Assembly: GCF_026210795.1 (NCBI RefSeq)
Contig: NC_089460.1
Span: 1,736,001-1,800,000 of the forward strand
Length of the DNA stretch: 64,000 bases
From: Rhizophagus irregularis
Lineage: Eukaryota; Glomeromycota; Glomeromycetes; Glomerales; Glomeraceae
Direction: 5' to 3'
A program made the position numbers and the translations under genes. The notes beneath the pieces were generated by a model. The model was not told the DNA's origin. It made no database searches and saw only the letters and a list, made by a program, of their open reading frames with translations. Below, in pieces: positions 1 to 9,729 of this stretch (position 1 is the first letter of the stretch; each line of letters starts with the position of its first letter).

Positions 1-1692
1 AAAAGAACTACTACGATTGGATGAGGCTTACGCATCTTTTGAGATACCTAACGAAGAAATTATCGAAGAATATTATAATATTCGAAAACTTTTAGACACA
101 TATGCTCATGATATGCGTCGGGTTATTAGTCATCCGATTCATAGTCTGCAATGGTTAAAACCAGGTCGATTAGTATCAATAAAACATGCGGATATGGATT
201 TCGGATGGGGCATGGTTGTCGCTTATGGCAAAAGAAAGGCAAGTTTATATGTTTACCTATAAAAATCCTGAAATTCCATATAACAATGTATTTTATGAAA
301 TTAGGATCCAAGGAATTTAAACGTTTTAAATAAAGTAACGTCAGAGCTATCGACGTCTGAAATAAAGGATGATACAAATAAAGAAATTCAAGAACCCCAA
401 ATCTTATCACCAGAACAATATTTTGTTGATGTTTTACTCAATTGCGAGCCAAATTCTATTGTTGCAAAGTCGGCTGAAGGGAAAACCATCGGTGTTAGAC
501 CATGCAAAGAGAATGTAATGGGAGAAGTTTTGGTAAGAATACATACCTAAAAATTTACAATTCAAATTATATTATTAATTTATCATTTTAAAAATATATA
601 GGTTGCTCCCGTTGAATTATCTACAATACATTCTATTAGTTCAATCCGTATTTTTCCGCCTAAGATTCTTACGCACAATAAGATTAGAAATAATTTGTAT
701 GAACAAATTCAAAAAGTAAAGAATCATTTCCCGGAAGGTATACCGATCCTGGATCCGATAGAAGATATGCACATTCGAGATGAAGATTTTGGAAAGTTAA
801 TTAGGGTAATCTATTTTTTTGTTTCTATTTTTTATAAATTCGAAAATTTTTTGTTCTAATGATTATATTATTAGAAAATTGAAATCCTTGAGGCAAAGCT
901 TTTTGCTAACAAACTCCATAAAACACCAGAGCTTCCATTATTATATGATCAATACGCTCAGAAAGTTGCTTTAAGTAATAAAATAAAAAGTTTAAGAAAA
1001 AAGATCAATATATCTAACTCTATATTGCATCTCGATGATCTTAAATATCGAAAACGATTATTAAGACGACTTAATTATTTGACAGATGATGATGTTGTTT
1101 CGTTGAAAGGGCGTGTTGCTTGTCATATCAATGCTGGTGATGAATTAGTAATTACCGAAATGATTATGAATGGTGTCTTTAATGATATGAATGCAGAGCA
1201 AATAGCTGCTTTATTAAGCTGTTTTGTATATGAAAATGGTGATAAAAAACAACATACACTTAAAGAAGAATTATATGTGCTTTATCGTAGATTACAAGAA
1301 GTGGCACGTAATATAGTTGCTGTTTCTAGTGAGTGTAAAATAGATATGATAGAAGAAGAATACCTTGCGACATTTTGTCCTGACATGATGGAGCCTGTAT
1401 ATGCATGGTCTCAAGTAAGTACTTTGCATCAAAACGTAATAGAGATAATAGTTCTAAATGTTTTTTATATTTAATAATATAGGGAAGATCATTTTCTGAA
1501 GTCATGAAAGTTTCCGATTCCATGTTCGAAGGACATGTTATTAGAACTTTTCGTATGTTGGATGAATTGTTGCGAGGAATGATTAATGCAGCAAAAGATA
1601 TCGGTGATTTAGAACTAGAAGAAAAGTTTAAATTAGCTATTGAAAAGACTAGGCGTGGTATAGTTTTTGCGGCATCTTTATATACTACTTAA
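1..1692 (+). CDS. MTR4: Exosome RNA helicase Mtr4 (3' part, 5 exons)
   Basis: This is the C-terminal ~472 residues of the nuclear SKI2-like DExH RNA helicase Mtr4/Dob1, the TRAMP/exosome cofactor that unwinds RNA for nuclear decay and rRNA processing. The 5' end, including the helicase core, lies outside the window. Exons: <2-238, 305-532, 602-805, 875-1414, 1483-1692; all junctions are in phase 0. The first ~230 residues match the Mtr4 arch and KOW-like region (DFGWGMVV; PRNLNVLNK). The rest is the helical DSHCT domain, with the conserved ending FEGHVIRTFRMLDELL ... GIVFAASLYTT then TAA. Intron 1 (239-304) starts GCAAGT, a GC-AG intron. The other introns are GT-AG, 68-69 nt. I built the gene from protein similarity; the junctions keep one open frame throughout. 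No close downstream neighbour exists on this strand. Confidence 0.93.
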
Positions 1693-2530
1693 TTATATTT
1701 AATATTATTCAAAATTTTTTTTGAGAGCTATCATAATTTAAAGAAAATAAATAATATTCCTAAATAAAATCAATAGAATATTTATAATTATTAAATAGAT
1801 CTTTTAGATTCATTTATCAGGATTAAGCAAACAAAAACGTAGATGATGATATAACTAACTTGGGCTTAATAGTCTTAATTACCGATTGTTGGAATTATTG
1901 TAATACTATAGCCGAAATTTATGAAGTTTTTGAGAGGTTTTCAGGAAAAAAATTCTTTAATGCCATATTAAAGAATATTTTATAATTTATGATGTTAAAT
2001 TCATTTCCCTAGCCGGAATTACATGTAGTATTTATAATCACGTGGTTCAGATTCAAAATGGTATATAATCAATACTATTATTAAAAGTCGTTACTATAAT
2101 AGCTCTGATTTTATTGAAAAAAGAAGTGTAAAATACCCAATTGCATTTAATAAATGTAATTTTTTTATATAGCCAATATGGTATATAAGCAAAGTTATTT
2201 TGTAAGATTAACAATATTAATAAATAATCATTAAATTTGAAAATTTTATCCAAATTAAAACCCACCTAATTTTACTTATCTATTTTAATATAAGATTAAT
2301 TGAGAAATTATTAAACTAGAATATTTCTTAATTTTTATAAACTGCTTGGATCTTTATCAGTTTTATTAATTTCATTTTATTCTTTATCTACTTTTTCTTA
2401 CATATCTCCCTCCTTTTTATTAGTCTAATTAATTAGGTTTAAATCATTTCAGTTTTTTTAAATAAAGAATGGAAAGTTCAGATTAAGATTCTAAACTTAC
2501 AGATTCTAGCATATAGATGAACTGGATTCA
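1693..2530. other. AT-rich intergenic DNA
   Basis: 3' flank of MTR4. No convincing coding exon or RNA gene was seen. A 70-codon minus-strand frame near 2053-2265 is low complexity and resembles nothing known to me. Confidence 0.6.
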
Positions 2531-2538
2531 ATTTAAGG

Positions 2539-3394
2539 CAGTGTTCGGAAATGACCTGGTCATTTGACCATTTTTCAGATTAGGAGTCATTTGGTCAAAT
2601 GACACCCCATCATTTGGCATTTGGCATTTGAATTATTCGCGAAATGACAAATGCCAAATGATTGGGTATCATTTGACTGTCATTTGCGTCCTTTGTCATT
2701 TGGTCATTTGTCATTAAAATATTTAAAGATTATTGGACAATTTATAATCACGTGATGTACAAAAAAGGAAGGAAATAATCACAAACAGAATCAATTTCAC
2801 CAAATTATTTATTTTTTACTGTAATCTGAAAATAATAAATAACACAACCATAACAGATAATTATTAAAGTGATAATATCTGATATGTTATTTATTATATA
2901 TAATTTTATTATATAATTATATGCATAAATAAATATTATGGCCATCTTATGATTAAATATAGACAACAATTATATATAAAAATGGTGAAAAATGAGATCC
3001 ACTACATGTGTTACAATTAAATATTTTATTGCAAAATTAATTAACTTTTATCTGTGTGAATAAAATGATCATTAGTGAAATAATTATAAGTAAAATAATC
3101 CTGTCTATAATAATATTATTAACAAATAATAACCTGTAAAAATAATAACAAAATCACGTGATTAAAAAATCTTTACTACTATTGAAACTTTTTTGATTAT
3201 ATATATTAAACCAATTTTGTTTTAATATTTTTGTTTTCTTAATTAAAATAAACAAAATAATTAATAAAAATTCTCAGAATATTTAATATTTTTCAAATGA
3301 CTTAAATGACAGGTCATTTGAGTTGCAAATGACAAATGACAAATGACTTGTCATTTGAGTCATTTGTTCATTTCAAGTCATTTGCCAAACACTG
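2539..3394. mobile_element. hAT-type non-autonomous element, 856 bp, with 8-bp TSD
   Basis: The left end reads CAGTGTTCGGAAATGAC. The right end, reverse complemented, reads CAGTGTTTGGCAAATGAC. The element is bounded by perfect 8-bp direct repeats ATTTAAGG (2531-2538 and 3395-3402), the target-site duplication expected of hAT transposons. Both subterminal regions (2555-2715 and 3290-3385) hold many copies of CAAATGAC/GTCATTTG, as in transposase-binding subterminal repeats. The interior is AT-rich with no coding frame, so it is a MITE-like, non-autonomous element. The intact TSD and ends suggest fairly recent insertion. Confidence 0.88.
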
Positions 3395-3402
3395 ATTTAA
3401 GG

Positions 3403-4140
3403 ACTAAAAAAACTAGGATTTAAGTTAAAACTTAATTTCAATAGTTAATTTTAAATAAAAAGAGTATTTGTTAATGATTATTACTAAATTATACAGTAAT
3501 TTATAAATTTATTAATCAATAATTAAAAGAAATTATAAAATTCTTACAAAAGTTACATTATTTTACAAATAAAAAAAATGTTTTAAAGTAATAAAGTAAA
3601 ATGTAAAATATGAAAATTTTGATAATATAATTATATTTTATATAAAAGTTTTGTTTTTTATTACACCTGTGTTATGTCATACTCCTATAATATATTACAT
3701 ATAAAAGTCAAAAATAACATTTTAAATCCTTTTTGATATATTAAGAAAACTTGTAGAATGGTTAAAAATACATATAGTATAACTGTATAAGGTTTTTTAT
3801 AATATATAGTAAATATATACCAGGATTTTTAAAAAAATGGAAAATCTCAATGAAGTCATGTAATAAAAATGATCAATATAATTAATATATAAAAATTACT
3901 AAAAAAGGGAAATGCAACATATCGCAAGTGTAAAAAAAAATATATTTCTTTATATAATATAATATGATGTAATTTACCAATTAAATTAAATCATTTGAAT
4001 TAAGTTTCAAAAATTAAATTAGATTTTACAAAAATTAAATTCTTTTTTTATTATATGCTATGTATTTTTTTTTATTACCTGCAGTACATTTAATTCTTTA
4101 TTAAAATAAGTAAAATAAAAATATATAAAGTAATTAATAT
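3403..4140. other. AT-rich intergenic DNA
   Basis: Extremely AT-rich with homopolymer runs. I see no gene, RNA or repeat structure that I can support. Confidence 0.6.
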
Positions 4141-4142
4141 TA

Positions 4143-4225
4143 CAGTCAACTCTCTTTATAGTCACACATTTGGGACAGTCCATATTTGGTGATTATAAAG
4201 AGATGTGACTATATAAAAAATTTCT
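4143..4225. repeat. Terminal fragment of a CAGTCAACTCT-ended TIR element
   Basis: Begins TA-CAGTCAACTCTCTTTATAG and holds an internal inverted copy (TATAAAGAGATGTGACTATA). The same end sequence closes the complete element at 55815-56104. TA at the edge and a CAGT start suit Tc1/mariner-like elements. No matching right end of the same family was found nearby, so this looks like a truncated copy. Confidence 0.55.
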
Positions 4226-4305
4226 TATATTAGTATATCATAATTCCGGCCAAAAATTAACATAATTTTGGCCAAAATTATACTTAAAACTTTATTGTAT
4301 CGTAA

Positions 4306-4875
4306 CTCAGCCAATATTAATCGTAGAGAGATGATCTTACCACCATTCGATTCATCTCGATGAGACGGTTCTAATGGTATAAAATACATCGAAATCCAAT
4401 TACTAGATTAATTTCCATTTCTGAAGTTAAAAAAATATTAATGGTTTTTGTGTAATAACTCTGCCAATATTGATCCTAGAGAGACGATCTTACTACCATT
4501 CGATTCATCTTGATGCGATGAATCTAATGGTATAAAATACATCGAAATCCAATCACTAGATCAATTTCAGAAATTAAAAAATATTAAATGGTTTTTAAGT
4601 AGTAACTCCGTCAATATTGATTATAGAAAGATGAGCTTACCACCATTCGATTTGTCTTGATGAGGGGATTCCAACGAGCTATTAATCATCTTTTTATAAT
4701 CACTAGGTACCAAGAAATTCAGCAAAATGTTAAATGGTGCAGTAAACGTAAATTAAGAAATATAATAATGCTAATGCTTAACATTTTGTTGAATAACTCA
4801 TCAGCCAGTGATCATGAAAGGATAAAACTACTACCATTCGATTTGTTTCAGTGAGACGATTCTAACAAGCTATGG
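4306..4875. repeat. Four diverged tandem copies of a ~145-190 bp unit
   Basis: Units start near 4306, 4456, 4600 and 4791. Each begins with a version of GTAACTCNGCCAATATTGAT, then a block with ACCATTCGATTCATCTCGAT, then a segment ending near GAAATCCAAT. The first three copies are most alike; the last is truncated where the next element begins at 4877. A shorter relative of the ACCATTCGA ... TCCAATGG block occurs at 9410-9455. A 65-codon frame over copies 3-4 is not supported as a gene. Confidence 0.7.
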
Positions 4876-4876
4876 T

Positions 4877-6472
4877 ACTAAGGTTGCTTGCCGAAACTAG
4901 GGAGTTTCGGCATGCCAAAACTGCCAAAACTGCCAAAACTAGGTTTCGGCAAGCAACTGAAAATGCCGAAATGCTGAAACTGCTGAAACTGCTGAAACTG
5001 TTTTGGCATTTCGGCGCAGTATATCATATGATATACATATAGTTTCGGCATTTCTTAATTCAGTTAAGCTCTGATCAGTTTTTTAACTGATCATTGATAA
5101 TCTAAAACGGTTTTTTAAACCGTTATCGTTATTTTTTTTTAAAAAAAAACTTTTTTAACGTTAAAAAGATAATTTAACATTAAATTTTATGATCGCCCGC
5201 CCACCCTTTATTTTAACGTTAGTATATTTTACTAACGTTAATTTTTTTTAATTTTTTTCTTGAATTGTATTAAAGAAACGTACAAACGTTTCTATTTTCT
5301 TGTTTTTTAGGATACCGGACTCCTAGGAACTTGAAAGAACCTGGACTTTGGTAAGTATATGGGGTACTGCTGTTTAATTGTGTTAAAGAAACGTACTAAC
5401 GTTTCTTTTTTCTGTTTTTTTAGGTTACCGGACTCTTAGAAATTTGGAAGAACCGGTCTTTGGTAAGTATATGGGGTACTGTGTTTAATTGTGTTAAAGA
5501 AATGTACTAACGTTTCTTTTTTCTGTTTTTTTAGGTTACCGGACTCCCAGAAACTTGGAAAAACCAATCTTCGGTAAGTATATGGGGTACTGTGTTTAAT
5601 TGTATTAAAGAAACGTACTAACGTTTCTTTTTTCTGTTTTTTTAGGTTACCGGACTCCTAGGAACTTGGAAGAACCGGTCTTTGGTAAGTATATGGGGTA
5701 CTGTGTTTAATTGTGTTAAAGAAACGTACTAACGTTTCTTTTTTCTGTTTTTTTTAGTTTACCGGACTCCTAAGAAGCTTGGAAGAACGGATCTTTGGTA
5801 AGTATATGGGGGAGTCTATGTTTAATTGTGTTAAAGAAACGTATTAATATTTCTTTTTTCTGTTTTTTTAGGATACCGGACTCCCAGGAACTTGGAAGAA
5901 CCGGTCTTTGGTAAGTATATGGGATACTGTGTTTAATTGTGCAGTTAAACGTACTAACGTTTCTTTTTTCTGTTTTTTTAAAAGCACGATTCTATAAGAA
6001 CTTCAAGAACCCGAACTTGGGATACTTGGTATGTAAGACTTAAGGAAGGGGAAGGAATCTTTTTTTTAATATATTGAAGAAACATTATAATGTTCCTTCT
6101 ATTTTTTTTGTTTTTTTTTACCGTACTTTTTTATATGGAAAGTTTTATTTAATTGCTTCGAAGAAATGAGTGTGTTTCTTATAGTATACCATTGTTTATA
6201 AAAATTGGTTTATTACAATAAAATAAATAATATAATAAAATATTTAATTACGTATATATATATTGGAATTAAATTAATGAAAAAAAATTATTATAGAATG
6301 CCGAAATTATGCCGAAACTATATCAAGATGTTAGTATTAGCTATGCCGAAACTATGCCAAAACTTGCAAATAGTTTCGGCAGTTTTGGCATTTCAGCAGG
6401 TTTCGGCATTTCGGCGTTTCGGCAGTTTCGGCACTAATAAAAGAGTTTCGGCTTTTGGCAGGCAACCTTAGT
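4877..6472. mobile_element. 1.6-kb TIR element carrying the microexon/intron array
   Basis: The left end ACTAAGGTTGCTTGCCGAAA and the reverse complement of the right end (ACTAAGGTTGCCTGCC) form terminal inverted repeats. Next to each terminus lies a dense cluster of TGCCGAAAC/GTTTCGGCA motifs (4897-5060 and 6298-6462), as in transposons with subterminal transposase-binding repeats. I could not find a clear target-site duplication, so the superfamily is unknown. The middle holds the tandem array at 5311-6028. The 88-codon frame at 6205-6471 runs into the right TIR and is not treated as a gene. It interrupts diverged repeat DNA on the left and a zinc-knuckle relic on the right. Confidence 0.75.
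5311..6028 (+). repeat. Tandem array of seven microexon/intron units (~112 bp each)
   Basis: Seven exon-like blocks at 5311-5350, 5424-5462, 5535-5573, 5646-5684, 5758-5797, 5872-5910 and 5985-6028 (40, 39, 39, 39, 40, 39, 44 nt) alternate with 72-75 nt intron-like spacers. Six spacers begin GTAAGTAT. The acceptors read polypyrimidine-TAG (the last AAG). Five of the six internal spacers hold a perfect TACTAAC branch-point sequence and one holds TATTAAT. Spacer length equals that of real introns in this window. The 39-nt blocks keep phase and are open in two frames, for example encoding GYRTPRNLEEPVF per unit if spliced. Blocks 1, 5 and 7 break the 39-nt rule, and a TAA or TAG blocks some joins, so a functional protein is unproven. 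More decayed unit-like pieces flank the array (about 5225-5310 and 6060-6190). Confidence 0.85.
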
Positions 6473-6519
6473 CATACGTCAGATATTTGTTATACATCAA
6501 GATATATATCATATATCAA

Positions 6520-6908
6520 GAAATATGCCAAAAGTCAGTGGTTGTGGCAAACGGCACATGTGACGTATTGCCGTGACGTATGCTGTAAGATAGTTTCCCT
6601 CAAGAAAAGATATGTCTGCAACCTAGTTACTAAAATACGAGGTGTCCCTCGAAAGAAAAGATTGAATTGAAGCTATGGAATTATCAAAAAAACGGGTCCC
6701 GATGCAAGAAACCCTGAATGATCTAAATTATCAAGTGGCAAAGAGTCAACACAAGTGTCTGTTATGCGGAAAATCTGATCATTACCAGAAAAAGTGTCCA
6801 AATGCTAGGGATATGAAATATAGAGGTATTATACTATACTTCCATAGTTTTATACCAGAGTGCACTCTTTATTTGATTTTTTATTGTACTAATAACTACT
6901 TTAATTAA
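6520..6908 (+). pseudogene. Zinc-knuckle transposase-like relic
   Basis: Two adjoining frames (to 6670, then from 6675) give ...TKIRGVPRKKRLN and, after a one-base shift, ELSKKRVPMQETLNDL...HKCLLCGKSDHYQKKC. The second holds a CX2CX4HX4C zinc knuckle (C-LL-C-GKSD-H-YQKK-C). Basic RGxPRKKR followed by a zinc knuckle resembles the C-terminal end of MULE/FAR1-type transposases; that link is an inference from layout, not a proven homology. The frame change between the two parts and the lack of any upstream catalytic domain indicate a broken remnant. It lies directly next to the right TIR of the 4877-6472 element. Confidence 0.5.
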
Positions 6909-7071
6909 TATGAGAGCAGCGTAGATTTTTATGTATTGTAACTCTATATTAGAAAATTATAATCAGAGAGGAGAACGACAGATATTTTTGATGTAATTCT
7001 TAATGTAATTCAAATACTAATAAAAACATTATTTGTTATAAACGAGATTTATTAATGTAAATTATATAACT

Positions 7072-8003
7072 CATATGGGCTGATCTGCGGAATTGACCTT
7101 AAAAATCGTATAATCATCCATTAATTAATAATTTATAATTTAAAAACTATCACAAAAATGATTGGATGGGTGATACTATCACGTGCATAAAGAATCGTAT
7201 TATAAATGTACGTGAAATTTCAAAAAAATTTTATGTATTTTACCATTCTATTATTAAATCATGCAAAATTATGCTCAACTAAAAGCTCTATTTGAGTGTA
7301 ATTTAATGATAATATTTTTACAAAAAACGGATTTAAATTAGCTAAATTATTTATTTTTGTAGTATAATATTTATTTTCCCAAAAAAAATTATATCTTTGT
7401 AACTTATGTTTAAAATTAGGTGAAATTATAACAAAATAAGGGTTTAACTAAGGTGGTTCTAACAATACTAAAATAGAAATATTTATTAACAAAGGGTTAG
7501 AAAAGTCACAAAAAGTTTCCCCACTCTCTCTCTGATTTTTGAATAATAAAATTTGCCTAATTTTGAAATAAATAAAAATTTTTTGTTATTACTTAAATTC
7601 TTTAATAAAATATGATATAAACAAACAAGAAATAAAATTACAACAAGTTTTATCTAAAGTCCCAAACTTTTATAACTTCTTACAACTCTACTGAACGCCA
7701 AGAACTTTTAGAAAACAAAAAAAATAGTTACCAACCATATTTAATATGCAAATAACGTGAAATTATCACCTATACCAAAAACCCATTGGAATCTTGAAAA
7801 CCCATTAGAATTCGCATTGTTTATTTGTATCTATGGAAAATATTTTTATTTTAAAGTACAAAAAAAAATTTTTTTTTAATCGGTTGGCATAAAGATGATC
7901 ATGTAACACAATTGAAATAGGGAGTTGCAGAATAAATATCTCGTTTTTTTAATAAATTTTATAAATCCTTAATTTTAGCCGATTCTGTAGATCGGCCCAT
8001 ATG
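7072..8003. mobile_element. TIR element, 932 bp, non-coding
   Basis: Left terminus CATATGGGCTGATCTGCGGA and the reverse complement of the right terminus (CATATGGGCCGATCTACAGA) match over ~22 bp with three differences. No coding frame lies between. I could not find a target-site duplication, so the exact ends and the superfamily are unsure. Confidence 0.65.
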
Positions 8004-8164
8004 TAATAATACATATGTTATTTATTATATTAAAAAATAAATTAATTTTTTTTTGAAACGTAAAATTCGATGTCACATGACCAGGTGATTTTCACCTGGG
8101 ATGAACGTTAAAATTATCCTTAAAAAAATATTTTTTTCTAAAAGTTTCAATTCTTTCATCTGAT

Positions 8165-8297
8165 CAAAACTTATAGGCTATAGTGAAGATTTTAAGAAAT
8201 TTGATTGGTTAATTCATTATAAGCAAGAGGAAATTTATTATAGTTGTCTGAAAAATTCACTATATCAAGGGTTCACTATCATATTAAGGTTTGACTG
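8165..8297. repeat. End fragment of a CAGTCAAAC-ended TIR element
   Basis: The reverse complement of the right edge reads TA-CAGTCAAACCTTAATATGA, followed by AT-rich ATAGTGAA motifs. It shares the CAGTCAA start with 4143 and 55815, but the inner bases differ, so it is probably a separate family with a similar transposase. It could in principle be the partner of 4143, giving a 4.2-kb composite, but I judge that unlikely. Confidence 0.4.
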
Positions 8298-8778
8298 TAT
8301 ATTCAATATTTAATAACCAAAAGTTGAAACTTACAAAATAAAAGAAAAAAAAATTAAAAAAAATAATATTATTTAAAAAAAGTTTTAAAGTTTTTACTTC
8401 AAAATATTCAATATCTAAGAACTGAAAGAAACTTACAAAATAGAAGAAAAATACAATTAAAATAATTTTTTTAAAAAAAGTATAAATATTTGTATTTATG
8501 AATCTTTAGGTTTTTCTGTTCTTTAAAAGTTTACCTGAAACCTAAAAAATAAAAAAAAAAAATAGTTAGAACTTTATTATAATTATATTTAAACTGTAAA
8601 AGCCATTTAAATCTTTAGAACTTATAACTAAACTAATTCTTATAAAAGGATAATATTATCTATTATTGGATATACTTATAAATTAGCAGTATAAAAAATT
8701 GGTATAATATGAAATGGTATTAGATAATATACTTCAAATTTTATTGTTATACTGCTTACTTAATTTCATGTAAATATA

Positions 8779-9727
8779 CAGTTCTCGGCGAAAAGAATGG
8801 CAGTACAAATATCATTTGTTATTTTGGATATGAGATCAGAATTTTCCTATTTAAATTAAAACTTGTAATGTCCAATGGGATTTTTAAAATACTATTTTAA
8901 AAAGCAATAAAAAAGATGGAAATTTTATTATTGTTTATATGCTTATTTTACCCTCTAAAAAACAAAGAAGTTATAAATTTAATAGAAATCAAAGAATAAT
9001 AATTTGCTATAAATTTTTTTAAAATGCACAAAATTTTACATAATAATAAATTCCATTTTTTTTTAAAAAAAAACTACTTACTTTTAACTGCCAAATATTA
9101 CAATTGCATTTTGTTATATTACATTACCATAGAAAAATACTACTGATAATTTTTACATTAAAATTGAATTTGGTATAAAAGTTTGAAATAAAAAGTTTAA
9201 ACTTCATTTTCTCATCAACCAAAGCTTGTATTGAAACAAAATTACAATTATTAGATTCCTTGCAATTACGAAATTTAAATAATGCACTTTTATTATATTA
9301 TTGAGCTTTTATATTGCTTTTGAAAAATGATTATCTTTATACAACATAAAAATTCATCATACTCATTATTATACTTGAACTAGCATATTACACAGATGCC
9401 ACACAGGAATTTTAAGACTACCATTCGAACCACATAGTCAAGAGGAATCCAATGGTGGTAATTTTGTCTCAATCTGACCTTTAGATGGCGAGAAAATTAA
9501 GAAAATATTAAAATATCATAATAAAAGAATACTAGTTAAGAGTGCGAATAGTACATAATACTGAATTGAAGCATTTATTGACACGGAAGATGATCATATC
9601 AAATAAATAATGAAATATATGTATTTTCTGTTTCTCTTTCAGAAAATAAAAAAAAATTTCACATTTTACTATAAATTATATTTGTGATATCAAAAAAACT
9701 GACTGCTATTCTTTTCGCCAAGGTCTA
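8779..9727. mobile_element. Tc1/mariner-like non-autonomous element, 949 bp
   Basis: The left terminus CAGTTCTCGGCGAAAAGAAT and the reverse complement of the right one (TAGACCTTGGCGAAAAGAAT) share the core GGCGAAAAGAATRGCAGT. Both sides abut the dinucleotide TA (8777-8778, 9728-9729), the duplication made by Tc1/mariner transposases. No transposase frame is present. A copy of the ACCATTCGA motif seen at 4306-4875 lies inside (9410-9455). Confidence 0.7.
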
Positions 9728-9729
9728 TA

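Noticed and set aside
4143-8297. One 4.2-kb transposon joining the CAGTCAA ends at 4143 and 8297
   Set aside because: The inner TIR bases differ and unrelated elements fill the middle. Two separate fragments are simpler.
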